A stretch of DNA of 64,000 nucleotides from Sitta carolinensis (taxonomy: Eukaryota > Chordata > Aves > Passeriformes > Sittidae), in contig CM063312.1 in assembly GCA_032173965.1 (NCBI GenBank), positions 566,555 through 630,554 of the forward strand. Reading direction: 5' to 3'. This document shows positions 10,601 through 19,970 of this stretch, piece by piece. A model generated the notes under the pieces. It saw only the letters and a program-made list of their open reading frames with translations. It was not told the origin of the DNA and did no database searches. A program made the position numbers and the translations under genes. How positions within the stretch are numbered: position 1 is the first letter of the stretch; each line of letters opens with the position of its first letter.

Positions 10601-13600
10601 ACTGGGATACTGGGAGAGGCACCGGGAGCCCGGGAGCAAGGTGAGCAACGGGAAAAATACTGGGAATACTGGGAATACTGGGAGAGGCACCGGGAGCCCG
10701 GGAACAAGGTGAGCAACGGGAAAAATACTGGGAATACTGGGAGAGGCACCGGGAGCCCGGGAACAAGGTGAGCAACGGGAAAAATACTGGGAATACTGGG
10801 AGAGGCACCGGGAGCCCGGGAACAAGGTGAGCAACGGGAAAAATACTGGGAATACTGGGAGAGGCACCGGGAGCCCGGCAGCAAGGTGAGCAACGGGAAA
10901 AATACTGGGAATACTGGGAGAGGCACCGGGAGCCCGGCAGCAAGGTGAGCAACGGGAAAAATACTGGGAATACTGGGAGAGGCACCGGGAGCCCGGGAAC
11001 AAGGTGAGCAACGGGAAAAATACTGGGAATACTGGGAGAGGCACCGGGAGCACGGGAACAAGGTGAGCAACGGGAATACTGGGAATACTGGGAGAGGCAC
11101 CGGGAGCCCGGGAACAAGGTGAGCAACGGGAAAAATACTGGGAATACTGGGAATACTGGGAGAGGCACCGGGAGCACGGGAACAAGGTGAGCACGGGAAT
11201 ACTGGGAATACTGGGAGAGGCACCGGGAGCCCGGGAACAAGGTGAGCAACGGGAATACTGGGAATACTGGGAGAGGCACCGGGAGCCCGGGAACAAGGTG
11301 AGCAACGGGAAAATGGGAATACTGGGAATACTGGGAGAGGCACCGGGAGCCCGGGAACAAGGTGAGCACGGGAAAAATACTGGGAATACTGGGAGAGGCA
11401 CCGGGAGCACGGGAACAAGGTGAGCACGGGAAAAATACTGGGAATACTGGGAATACTGGGAGAGGCACCGGGAGCCCGGGAACAAGGTGAGCAACGGGAA
11501 TACTGGGAATACTGGGAGAGGCACCGGGAGCCCGGGAACAAGGTGAGCAACGGGAAAAATACTGGGAATACTGGGAGAGGCACCGGGAGCCCGGGAGCAA
11601 GGTGAGCAACAGGAAAAATACTGGGAATACTGGGAGAGGCACCGGGAGCACGGGAACAAGGTGAGCAACAGGAATACTGGGAATACTGGGAGAGGCACCG
11701 GGAGCCCGGGAACAAGGTGAGCAACGGGAAAAATACTGGGAATACTGGGAGAGGCACCGGGAGCACGGGAACAAGGTGAGCAACGGGAATACTGGGAATA
11801 CTGGGAATACTGGGAGAGGCACCGGGAGCACGGGAACAAGGTGAGCAACGGGAAAAATACTGGGAATACTGGGAATACTGGGAGAGGCACCGGGAGCCCG
11901 GGAACAAGGTGAGCATGGGAATACTGGGAATACTGGGAGAGGCACCGGGAGCCCGGGAACAAGGTGAGCAACGGGAATACTGGGAATACTGGGAATACTG
12001 GGAGAGGCACCGGGAGCACGGGAACAAGGTGAGCACGGGAATACTGGGAATACGGGAATACTGGAATACTGGGAGAGGCACCGGGAGCCCGGGAACAAGG
12101 TGAGCAATGGGAATACTGGAATACTGGGAATACTGGGAGAGGCACCGGGAGCACGGGAACAAGGTGAGCAACGGGAATACTGGGAATACTGGGAGAGGCA
12201 CCGGGAGCCCGGGAACAAGGTGAGCAACGGGAAAATGGGAATACTGGGAATACTGGGAGAGGCACCGGGAGCCCGGGAACAAGGTGAGCACGGGAAAAAT
12301 ACTGGGAATACTGGGAGAGGCACCGGGAGCACGGGAACAAGGTGAGCAACGGGAAAATGGGAATACTGGGAGAGGCACCAGGAGCCCGGGAGCAAGGTGA
12401 GCACGGGAAAAATACTGGGAATACTGGGAGAGGCACCGGGAGCACGGGAACAAGGTGAGCAACGGGAATACTGGGAATACTGGGAGAGGCACCGGGAGCC
12501 CGGGAACAAGGTGAGCAACGGGAATACTGGGAATACTGGGAGAGGCACCGGGAGCCCGGGAACAAGGTGAGCAACGGGAAAATGGGAATACTGGGAATAC
12601 TGGGAGAGGCACCGGGAGCCCGGGAACAAGGTGAGCACGGGAAAAATACTGGGAATACTGGGAGAGGCACCGGGAGCACGGGAACAAGGTGAGCAACGGG
12701 AAAATGGGAATACTGGGAGAGGCACCAGGAGCCCGGGAGCAAGGTGAGCACGGGAAAAATACTGGGAATACTGGGAGAGGCACCGGGAGCACGGGAACAA
12801 GGTGAGCACGGGAAAAATACTGGGAATACTGGGAATACTGGGAGAGGCACCGGGAGCCCAGGAACAAGGTGAGCAACGGGAAAATGGGAATACTGGGAGA
12901 GGCACCGGGAGCCCGGGAACAAGGTGAGAAATGGGAGAATGGGAATGGGAGAATGGAAAATGGGAATGGGAGAATGAGAATGGAATGGAAGAATGGGAAC
13001 GGGAGCCCGGGAACAAGGTGAGAATGGGAAAATGGGAAATGGGAGAATGGGAGAGGCACCGGGAGCCCGGAACAAGGTGAGGGGAGAACGGGAATGGGAT
13101 GGGAATGGGAGAATGGAAATGGGGAAATGGGGAAATGGGAATGGGAAATGGGGAAATGGGAAATGGGAGAATGGGAGAATGGGAACAGAGCCAGGAGAGG
13201 CACCGGGAGCCCGGGAACAAGGAAATGGGAATTGGGATGGGAAAATGGGAATGGGAATGGGGATGGGAAAGGGAGAATGGGAACGGGAATGGGAATCGGA
13301 GAATGGGGATGGGAATGGGGAATGGGAATGGGAGAATGGGAATGGGAGAATGGGAGAATGGGAACTGGGCCAGGAAACCCGGGAACAAGGTGGGGAAACA
13401 GGGCAGGAGAATGGGAACAGGAAATGGGATGGGGAATGGGAATGGGGATGGGAATGGGAATGGGAATGGGAAAGGGAAATGGGAATGGGAATGGGAATGG
13501 GAATGGGAACAGGAACGGGAATGGGGAATCAGAATTGGGAAATGGGAAACAGGGAATGGGGATGGGAATGGGTAATGAGAATGGGAATGGGAAATGGGAA

Positions 13601-15289
13601 GGGGAAGCAAGGTGGGGAGACAGGAATGGGAAATGGGAACAGGAATTGGAATAGGAATGGGGAACGGGAATGGGAACAGGAATGGGAATGGGAACGGGAA
13701 TGGGAATGGGAAACGGGAATGGGAACAGGAATGGGAATGGGAACGGGAAACGGGAACGGGAAACGGGAATGGGAATGGGAACGGGAATGAGAATGGGAAT
13801 GGGGAACAGGAATGGGAACGGGAATGGGAATGGGGAACAGGAATGGGAATGGGAATGGGAACGGGAAACGGGAACGGGAACGGGAATGGGAATGGGAAAC
13901 GGGAATGGGAATGGGAAACGGGAATGGGAATGGGAATGGGAAACGGGAATGGGAATGGGAACAGGAAACGGGAATGGGAAACGGGAACAAGGTGGGGAGG
14001 GGGATGGAAACTGGGGAGGAAAAGAAGGAAGGAATTGAGGAAGAGGAGGAGGAGGAAGGAGGAGGAGGAAAGGGAGGAGGAGGAAGGACAAGGAGAGGAG
14101 GAAAAGGAAAAGGAAAGGGAGGAGGAAGGGCAGAGAAAAAATGAGGAAGAGGAGGGAGAGGAAGGGTGGGAAAAGGCAGAGGAAGAGGAGGAAAGAAAGG
14201 AGGAAGAACAAAGGAAGAGGAACGAGGAGGGGAGAGGAGGAAGGAAAGGGAGAAGGAAAAGGAGGAGGAGGAGGAGGATGAAGAGCAGGGAAAGCAAAAC
14301 GGGAGAGAAAAGAAATGGGGAGGAAGAGCAGGAAGAGGAGGAGGAAGAGGAGGAGCAGGAAAAGGAGGGAGAGGAGGAAGAGGAAGAGGAAGGAAAAGGA
14401 GGAAGGAGGGAGGAAGAGGAGGAGGAAGGAGCTGGAGAAGGAAAAGGAAGAGGAGGAGGAAGGGCAGGGGGAGGAGGAAAAGGAAAAGGAAGGGCAGGAA
14501 AAAGAGGAGGAAGAGGAGGAGGAAGGGCAGGGGAAGGAGGAAGAGGAAGGGAAGAGGAGGAGGAGGAAGGGTGGGAAAAGGAGGAAGAGGAGGAAAAGGA
14601 AAAGGAGGAAGAAGGGCAGGAATAGGAGGAAGGAAAAGAAGGAAGGGCAGGAAAAAGGGAAGAGGAAAAAGAGGAAGAGGAGGAAGAAGGGGAAGAGGAG
14701 GAGGAGGAAGAGGAGGGAGGAAAAGAAGGGCAGGAAAAAGAGGAGGAAGAGGAAAAAGAGGAAGAGGAAGAGGAGGAGGAGGAAGAGGAGGAAAAGGAAA
14801 AGGCTGGAAAAGGAGGAAGAAGGGCAGGAAGAGGAGGAAGGAAAAGAAGGAAGGGCAGGAAAAAGAGGAGGAAGAGGAGGAGGAGGAAGGGTGGGAAAAA
14901 GAGGAGGAAGGGCAGGGGAAGGAGGAAGGAAAAGAAGGAAGGGCAGGAAGAGAGGGAGGAAGAGGAAGAGGAGGAGGAAGGGCAGGGAAAGGAGGAAGAG
15001 GAGGAAGGAAAAAGAGAAGGAGGAAAAAGAGAAAGAGGAGGAAGAAGGGGAAGAGGCGGAGGAAGGACAAGAAGGAAGGGCAGGAAAAAGAGGAGGAAGA
15101 GGAAAAAGAGGAAGAGGAGAAGGAAGGGGAAAAGGAGGAGGAAGGGCAAGGGAAGGAGGAGGAAGAGGAGGAGGAGGAAGGGTGGGAAAAGGGAACCCCC
15201 GCCCCCTAAACACTCTTGATCCACAGAGGAAGAGAGAGGAAGAGGAGGAGGAGGAGGAGGAAGAGGAGGAGGAAGAAGAGGAGGAAGAC

Positions 15290-15339
<50 letters not shown>

Positions 15340-18300
15340 GGAGGAAGGTGAATCCTCGGAGGCCGAAGGGCGGGTGAAGGTCAAGGAGGAGCAGGAGACT
15401 GAGGAGGAGGAGGAGGAGGAGGAGGAAGGAAGAGAAGCCACGGCCACGCCGGGTGGGAAGTGGGGGAATTCTGGGAATTTGGGGGGATTTGGTGAATTCT
15501 GGGGGATTTGGGAATTCTGGGGGATTTGGGGAATTCTGGGAAGGAATTCTGTGGATATTTGGGGGAATTCTGTGGATATTTGGGGGATTTGGGGAATTCT
15601 GGGAGGGAATTCTGTGGATATTTGGGGAATTCTGTGGATATTTGGGGGATTTGGGGAATTCTGGGAGGGAATTCTGGGGATATTTGGGGGAATTCTGGGG
15701 GATTTCAGGGGATTTGGGGCCATTTTGGGAATTCGGGGGGGGGATTTTGGGGAGTTCTGGGAGGGAATTCTGGGGATATTTGGGGGAATTCTGGGGGGAT
15801 TTGGAGAATTCTGGGAGGGAATTCTGGGGGATTTGGGGAATTCTGGGGAATTTGGGAATTCTGGGGGATTTGGGGAATTCTGGGGGAATTTGGGAATTCT
15901 GGGGGATTTGGGGACTTCTGGGGGGATTTTGGGGAATTCTGAGAGGGAATTCTGGGGGGATTTGGGGGATTTTTTAGGGGGAATTTTGGGGATATTTGGG
16001 GAATTCTGGGGGATTGGGGAATTCTGGGGGGGATTTTGGGGAATTCTGGGGGGATTTTGGGGGGAATTCTTGGGGGGAGTTTTGGGGATCCTGAGGGAGA
16101 TTTTTGGGAGGAGAATTTTGGGGATTTTTTTGGGGGGGGGCTTGGGGAGGCCTGGAGGTCAAATGTGGGGGATTTTGGGGTCCTGGGGAGAAAGGGAACG
16201 AGAGGAATTTTGGGTGAAATTTTGGAATTTCTGGGGGAGATTTTGGGGACTTTGGGGGGAGTTTGGGAGGGGATGTGGGAGGGGGTTGGAGGGGAATTTG
16301 GGGGAATTTTGGGAGGTTTTTGGGGCCCCTGGGGGGGATTTTTGGGGTGGATTTGGGGAGGGAATTTGGAGGGGATTTTGGGGGAATTTTCAGTGGATTT
16401 TGGGGGAATTTTTGGTGGATTTTGGGGGGGATTTTGAGGGGGATTTTGGGGGAATTTGGGAGGAGGTTTGGGGGGATTTTGGGGGTCCTGGGGGGGATTT
16501 TTGGCAGGGAATATTGGGGGAATTTTGGGAGTCCTGGGGGGGATTTTGGGGTGGATTTGGGGAATTTGGGGAGGGAATTTGGAGGGATTTTGGGGGAATT
16601 TTCGGTGGATTTTGGGAAGGATTTGGGGATTTTGGAGGGGATTTTGGGGGAATTTGAGAGGAGGTTTAGGGGGATTTTGGGGATCCTGGGGGAGATTTTC
16701 GGCAGGGAATTTGGGGGGGATTTTGGGGGTCCTGGGGGGGATTTTGGCAGGGAATTTGGATGGGATGTGGGGGGAATTTTCAGTGGATTTTGGGAGGGAT
16801 TTGGGAGTTTTCAGTGGATTTGGGGGGAATTTTTGGTGGATTTGGGGGGAATTTGGGAGAGTTTTGGGGGGACCCTTGCTGGGGGGGGGTCCTGGGTGTG
16901 TCCCCGCCCCTCCCCCCCCTCTCTAACCCCCCGCCCCTCCCCCTCCCCCAGGTGCTGCCGATCCGGGGGTCCCGGCGCTGCCCCTCCCCCCCCCGCGGCC
17001 CCGCAGCAGGGGGGGGGTCCCGGGGGGGGTCCCGAGCCCTCCCCCCGCCCCGATCCGAACTTTTCGTGCTGGAAATCGAAACGTTCCCGCTGGAACCGGG
17101 GGAGACCCCTCCCCCTCCCCCTGCCCTCCCTCCCCCCCCGCCCTGGGCGGCTCCGAGGCCACGCCCAAGGCCACGCCCCCTCCCCTCCCCGCCCCCCCTG
17201 GAGCTGGGGGGCCCCGCAAGCGCCCCTCCCCCCCTCGCCCTGCCCCTCCCCCCCCGCCGGCACGGGGGAGGGGCGGCCGCCACCATCAGCTCCACCTCCC
17301 TCAATGGGGGGGGCGGGGAGCCCCGGGACCCCCGCCCAGGACACGGAGCCGGCCCGAGCTGCCCGGGGGGGGCAGGTGAGCGGGGCGGGGGTCCCCGAGG
17401 GGTTTGGGGGGTCCCAGAGGGGTTTGGGGGGGTCCTGGGGAGATTTGGGAGGGTCCCAAAGGGATTTGGAGGCCTTGGGGGGGGTCTCTAAGGGAATTGG
17501 GGGGTCCCATGCGGGTTTGGGGGGGCTTGGGGGATCCCAGAGGGATTTGGGGGGGGGGGGGTTGAGGGGTCCCAAACGGGTTTGGGGGGGTCCCGGGGAG
17601 ATTTGGGGGGGTCCCAGAGGGTTTTGGGGGGCTTGGGGGAGTCCCAAAGGGATATTGGGGGGTCCCAAAGGGGTTTTGGGGGGTCCTGGGGAGATTTGGG
17701 GAGGGCTTGGGGGGGTCCCAAATGGGTTTTTTGTGGGGCTTGGGGGGTCCCAAAGGGATTTGGGGGAGATTGGGGGGTCTCTAAGGGATTTTGGGGGTCC
17801 CGGATGGATATTTGGGGGTCCCGGGCTGAATTTCGGCGGGGGGGGGGGGGGGGGGCTCTAACGCCGCGCCCCTCCCCCCCTTGCCCCGCAGCCCGGCCGT
17901 GCCCGGGGGGGGCTCGGAGGAGGGGGAGGGGCAGGAGCCGGGGGTCTCGCCCCCCGCCCCCCGGCCCAGCCCCCTGCCCGACTCCACCCGCGCCGACTCG
18001 CCCGGGGGCTGCCAGGTGAGCTCCTCGCAGGGCAGCCCCCCGCGGGCAGCCCCCCGCGCCTGCAAGGTGAGCGGGGGGGGGGGGGTTTGGGGGGGTTTGA
18101 GGGGGGTTTGGGGGGGTTTGGGGGGTCCTAGGGGGGGATTGGTGGGTCCTAGGGGGGTTTGAGGGGGGTTTGGGGGGGTTTGGGGGGGTTGGGGGGTCCT
18201 AGGGGGGGTTTGAGGGGGGTTTGGGGGGGTTTGGGGGGTCCTAGGGGGGGATTGGTGGGTCCTAGGGGGGGTTTGAGGGGGGTTTGGGGGGGTTTGGGGG

Positions 18301-19678
18301 CTGCCAGGTGAGCTCCTCGCAGAGCAGCCCCCCGGGTTTGTAAGGTGAGGGGGGGCCTGGGGGGGATTTGAGGGGGGTTTGGGGGGTCCAAGAGGGATTT
18401 GAATCCCCCCGGAATCCCCGATTTTCCCCCCAGTCCCTGGGTTTTGTCCCTCCCCAATCCCCCCAATCCCTGGGATTTATCCCCAATCCCCCCAATCCCC
18501 CCGATCCCCAGGATATGTCCCCAATCCCTGGGATGTGTCCCCAATCCCTGGGACGTGTCCCCGATCCCGGGACGTGTCCCCGATCCCCGGATCCCCCCAA
18601 TCCCGGGATGTGTCCCCGATCCCGGGACGTGTCCCCAATTCCCCCCAATCCCGGGACGTGTCCCCGATCCCCCCAATCCCCCCAATCCCGGTTCGTGTCC
18701 CCAATCCCCGGGATGTGTCCCCAATCCCGGGATGTGTCCCCAATCCCGGTTCATGTCCCCAATCCCCCCAATCCCCCCAATCCCGGTTCGTGTCCCCAAT
18801 CCCCGGGATGTGTCCCCAATCCCGGGATGTGTCCCCAATCCCGGTTCGTGTCCCCAATCCCGGTTCATGTCCCCAATCCCCCCAATCCCGGGATGTGTCC
18901 CCAATCCCGGTTCGTGTCCCCGATCCCCCCAGTCCCGGGATGTGTCCCCAATCCCGGTTCGTGTCCCCAATCCCGGTTCGTGTCCCAATCCCGGTTCATG
19001 TCCCCAATCCCGGTTCGTGTCCCCGATCCCCCCAATCCCGGTTCGTGTCCCCGATCCCCCCGATCCCCCCAATCCCGGTTCGTGTCCCCAATCCCGGTTC
19101 GTGTCCCCAATCCCGGTTCATGTCCCCAATCCCGGTTCATGTCCCCAATCCCCCCAATCCCGGTTCGTGTCCCCGATCCCCCCGATCCCCCCAATCCCGG
19201 TTCGTGTTCCCAATCCCGGTTCGTGTCCCCGATCCCCCCAATCCCGGTTCGTGTCCCCGATCCCGGTTCGTGTCCCCGATCCCCCCAATCCCGGGATGTG
19301 TCCCCAATCCCGGTTCGTGTCCCCGATCCCCCCAATCCCGGTTCGTGTCCCCGATCCCCCCAATCCCGGTTCGTGTCCCCGATCCCCCCGATCCCCCCAA
19401 TCCCGGTTCGTGTCCCCGATCCCCCCGATCCCCCCAATCCCGGTTCGTGTCCCCAATCCCGGTTCGTGTCCCCGATCCCCCCAATCCCGGTTCGTGTCCC
19501 CAATCCCGGTTCGTGTCCCCAATCCCGGTTCGTGTCCCCAATCCTGGGATGTGTCCCCGATCCCCCCAATCCCGGTTCGTGTCCCCGATCCCGGTTCGTG
19601 TCCCCGATCCCCCCCCAGACCAGCGTGGGCACCCAGTGTGACCCCGAGGAGATCATCGTGCTCTCGGACTCGGATTAG
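4414..19678 (+). CDS. DAXX: Death domain-associated protein DAXX (H3.3 chaperone), gene span of seven coding exons
   Basis: DAXX deposits histone H3.3 at heterochromatin with ATRX and acts as a SUMO-dependent corepressor in PML bodies. Coding exons read here are 4414-4605, 6962-8420, 10386-10521, 15227-15452, 16952-17375, 17892-18066 and 19619-19678. In order they encode an N-terminal SUMO-interacting motif (IIVLDDDEE), the helical-bundle domain ([14 protein letters not shown]), the histone-binding domain ([13 protein letters not shown] through [11 protein letters not shown]), an acidic Glu-rich tract, a conserved LFVLEIE patch, a Ser/Pro tail and the C-terminal SUMO motif [10 protein letters not shown]. 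Exon order and motifs match vertebrate DAXX. Oddities are an expanded seven-residue repeat with one in-frame stop (7682-7684), three one-base phase conflicts between exons, and donor-containing minisatellites after exons 2 and 3. The conflicts look like sequence errors or alternative splicing rather than a dead gene, because all conserved blocks are intact. Confidence 0.95.
4606..6961 (+). repeat. DAXX intron 1 minisatellite (GTGTGCCCAG, then GTGTACCCAG/CTGTACCCAG)
   Basis: Two related families fill the intron. From about 4630 to 5540 the unit is around GTGTGCCCAG. From about 5540 to 6940 it becomes a 10-bp unit alternating GTGTACCCAG and CTGTACCCAG. The true acceptor is CCGCCCCGCAG ending at 6961. 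Since every unit ends in CCCAG, the array also holds a very large number of weak AG sites. Long open frames on both strands are artefacts of the period. Confidence 0.92.
6962..8420 (+). CDS. DAXX: DAXX exon 2: helical-bundle and histone-binding domains
   Basis: Starting in phase 0 it reads [19 protein letters not shown], then [10 protein letters not shown] and [14 protein letters not shown], the four-helix ATRX-binding domain. About 490 bases of tandem repeat (7190-7680) follow, in frame except for one TGA at 7682-7684. The same frame then resumes through [62 protein letters not shown] and [20 protein letters not shown]. This is the histone-binding domain. The end is the donor CCAG/GTGCGG in phase 1. 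In mammals the linker here is short and non-repetitive. The repeat may be coding with a sequence error, or may be spliced out as a young intron, since CCCTCCCAG occurs in each unit. Confidence 0.9.
7190..7680 (+). repeat. 21-bp coding repeat inside DAXX linker (Ala-Gln-Cys-Pro-Pro-Ser-x)
   Basis: Tandem copies of CCCAGTGCCCTCCCAGTGCC-type sequence. The approximately 21-bp period keeps the reading frame and encodes AQCPPSA-like heptads. The array decays into CCCAGTATCCC and TCCCGGAGCTCC units. It lies between the ATRX-binding and H3.3-binding domains. Confidence 0.85.
8421..9880 (+). repeat. DAXX intron minisatellite carrying copies of the exon 2 donor
   Basis: GGGAATGGGGAT-type filler is interrupted by about 16 copies of a segment resembling the last bases of exon 2 plus its donor (ACCGGCCAG/GTGCGG). 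Examples end near 8512, 8653, 9002, 9191, 9269 and 9861. Most keep CCAG followed by GT. Some read CCAGGA and have lost the donor. The last ones, at about 9809 and 9861, read CCAG/GTGAGC, a better consensus than the real donor. Confidence 0.88.
9881..10380 (+). repeat. A/G-rich simple repeat (GGGAAAAATGGGGAAT)
   Basis: A purine-rich array of GGGAAAAATGG units, then degenerate GGATAAACGTGGAAAA copies, leading to the acceptor CGTGGCAG ending at 10385. No coding content is recognised. Confidence 0.8.
10386..10521 (+). CDS. DAXX: DAXX exon 3: end of histone-binding domain
   Basis: After the first base, it reads [20 protein letters not shown], then [20 protein letters not shown] and EPGSK. The first part is the conserved DPxLSDPxLA block that closes the DAXX histone-binding domain. 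The donor AAG/GTGAGC is strong and in phase 0. The acceptor phase needs two carried bases while exon 2 supplies one, a one-base conflict. Confidence 0.9.
10487..12930 (+). repeat. Roughly 57-bp minisatellite made of exon 3 end plus donor, about 40 copies
   Basis: The unit begins with the last exon codons (GAGAGGCACCGGGAGCCCGG), continues GAACAAG/GTGAGC and ends with filler ACGGGAAAAATACTGGGAAT. It starts at the true exon end and repeats about 40 times with few changes (AACAAG or AGCAAG, GTGAGCAACGGG or GTGAGCACGGG). Almost every copy has an intact consensus 5' splice site. No polypyrimidine acceptor is present in the unit, so the copies are donors only, not microexons. Confidence 0.93.
12931..13990 (+). 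repeat. GGGAATGGGAATGGGAAC simple array with stray donor copies
   Basis: Short units of GGGAATGGGAAYG continue the previous array. A few diverged donor copies remain, for example GAACAAGGTGAG near 13013 and AACAAGGTGAGG near 13075, plus AACAAGGTGGGG near 13385 and 13988. No coding sequence is recognised. Confidence 0.85.
13991..15215 (+). repeat. 1.2 kb nearly pure polypurine tract before the DAXX acidic exon
   Basis: Almost uninterrupted A/G, made of GGAAGAGGAGGAGGAAGGGC and AAAAGGAAAAGG units. Pyrimidines are only occasional. Pure polypurine tracts of this kind can form triplex (H-DNA). The composition is the same as the Glu-coding repeat in the next exon, which begins at 15227 after GATCCACAG. 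An open frame continues from the tract into that exon, so the boundary rests only on the acceptor. Confidence 0.9.
15227..15452 (+). CDS. DAXX: DAXX exon 4: acidic Glu-rich tract
   Basis: After a CTTGATCCACAG acceptor it reads RKRE, then about 45 Glu with one Asp, then [20 protein letters not shown], more Glu and REATATPG. Long acidic tracts in this position are typical of DAXX and help hold histones. The donor CCGG/GTGGGA leaves one base carried, while the following exon appears to need none. Confidence 0.88.
15453..16940 (+). repeat. G-rich intron minisatellite (GGGGGATTTGGGGAATTCTG)
   Basis: Units such as GGAATTCTGTGGATATTTGG dominate the first half and GGGGATTTTGGGGGTCCTGG the second. 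Near 16880 the strand bias reverses to C-rich sequence before the acceptor at 16950-16951. The minus strand and + strand frames here are repeat artefacts. Confidence 0.88.
16952..17375 (+). CDS. DAXX: DAXX exon 5: Pro-rich segment with conserved LFVLEIE
   Basis: The exon follows a CTCCCCCAG acceptor. Its most telling part is [17 protein letters not shown] (frame beginning at 16952), matching the conserved LFELEIE patch of DAXX. Further on, ISSTSLNGG matches the family SSTSFNGG block. The rest is Pro/Gly/Ala-rich with long C and G runs. The end is GGGGCAG/GTGAGC. Homopolymer runs make the exact frame across the exon uncertain, and its phases do not join cleanly with either neighbour. Confidence 0.82.
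17376..17878 (+). repeat. G-rich intron array (GGGATTTGGGGGGGTCCCAA)
   Basis: Tandem units of about 25-35 bp of the form GGGTCCCAAAGGGATTTGGG, ending in a run of 18 G near 17839-17856, then the C-rich acceptor. Nothing else is seen. Confidence 0.85.
17892..18066 (+). CDS. DAXX: DAXX exon 6: Ser/Pro tail
   Basis: After a TTGCCCCGCAG acceptor it reads [17 protein letters not shown], then [22 protein letters not shown] and APRACK, ending at AAG/GTGAGC in phase 0. The DSTRADSP block matches the family sequence DSSTRVDSP. The internal CTGCCAG/GTGAGC looks like a second, earlier donor but is read as coding in the family alignment. Confidence 0.88.
18067..18350 (+). repeat. Intron array ending in a second copy of the exon 6 end and donor
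   Basis: GGGGTTTGAGGGGGGTTTGG and GGGTCCTAGGGGGGGATTGG units fill the intron start. At about 18296-18344 lies a diverged copy of the last 50 bases of exon 6, from CTGCCAGGTGAGCTCCTCGC through GTTTGTAAG, followed by GTGAGG. It is therefore a duplicated exon end with two working-looking donors, about 278 bases downstream of the original. Confidence 0.85.
18420..19612 (+). repeat. 19-bp minisatellite (CCCAATCCCGGTTCGTGTCC)
   Basis: About 60 copies of an 18-20-bp unit, with variants GGGATGTGTCC and GGTTCATGTCC, interspersed with CCCCGATCCCC spacers. It fills the last DAXX intron up to the acceptor CCCCCCCAG ending at 19618. Open frames in all three + frames arise because the unit lacks stop codons. 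Confidence 0.92.
19619..19678 (+). CDS. DAXX: DAXX last exon: C-terminal SIM
   Basis: Reads [19 protein letters not shown] then TAG (19676-19678). The terminal IIVLSDSD is the SUMO-interacting motif that targets DAXX to PML bodies and SUMOylated factors. It is nearly invariant in vertebrates, which makes this exon the most secure one of the gene. Confidence 0.97.
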   Translation, partial: TSVGTQCDPEEIIVLSDSD

Positions 19679-19769
19679 CCCCGCCCACCGCCGCGGACAC
19701 GCCCTCATCGGAGCCACGCCCCTTTCCCTTCTTAATCCCCGCCCCCTTTGGCCCCGCCTCCTCTTCCTC

Positions 19770-19775
19770 AATAAA
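19770..19775 (+). terminator. DAXX poly(A) signal AATAAA
   Basis: AATAAA lies 92 bases after the DAXX stop in CCTCAATAAACCCC context. No competing signal is nearby. Confidence 0.85.
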
Positions 19776-19789
19776 CCCCGCCTTTTCGT

Positions 19790-19970
19790 TAACCCGCCGG
19801 GCTCCGCCCCTTTTTGTGGGCGTGGTCTGTCGTTACCGCGCCCCTTCTATCGCGAGATGACGTAATGGGCGGGGGGAAAGGGACGCGGCACCTTTAAGGG
19901 GCGTGGTCAGCGGGGGGCGTGGCCAGCGGGTCCAAGATGGCGGCGGCGGCGCCGTGAGGGCCGAGAGCGG
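19790..19970 (+). promoter_or_regulatory. CpG promoter and 5' noncoding exon, probably of ZBTB22
   Basis: GC-rich sequence with CGCGAGATGACGTAATGGGC (a CRE-like TGACGTAA at 19858-19865), GGGGCGTGG boxes and a YY1-type AAGATGGCGGC at 19935-19945. The ATG in that motif opens a six-codon upstream ORF (MAAAAP, 19937-19957). A donor GAGCGG/GTAACG follows at 19970/19971. ZBTB22 coding begins at 24247, so this would be its leader exon. Confidence 0.65.

Noticed and set aside
10487..12930. Array read as about 40 microexons of DAXX
   Set aside because: Units have donors but no pyrimidine tract or branch site before the exon-like part; only AG within GGGAG precedes it.
8400..15224. Very long minus-strand open frame (over 2,200 codons) opposite DAXX introns
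   Set aside because: It consists only of repeat-encoded Ser/Pro/Phe stretches from minisatellites whose period avoids stop codons. No domain or start context is seen.
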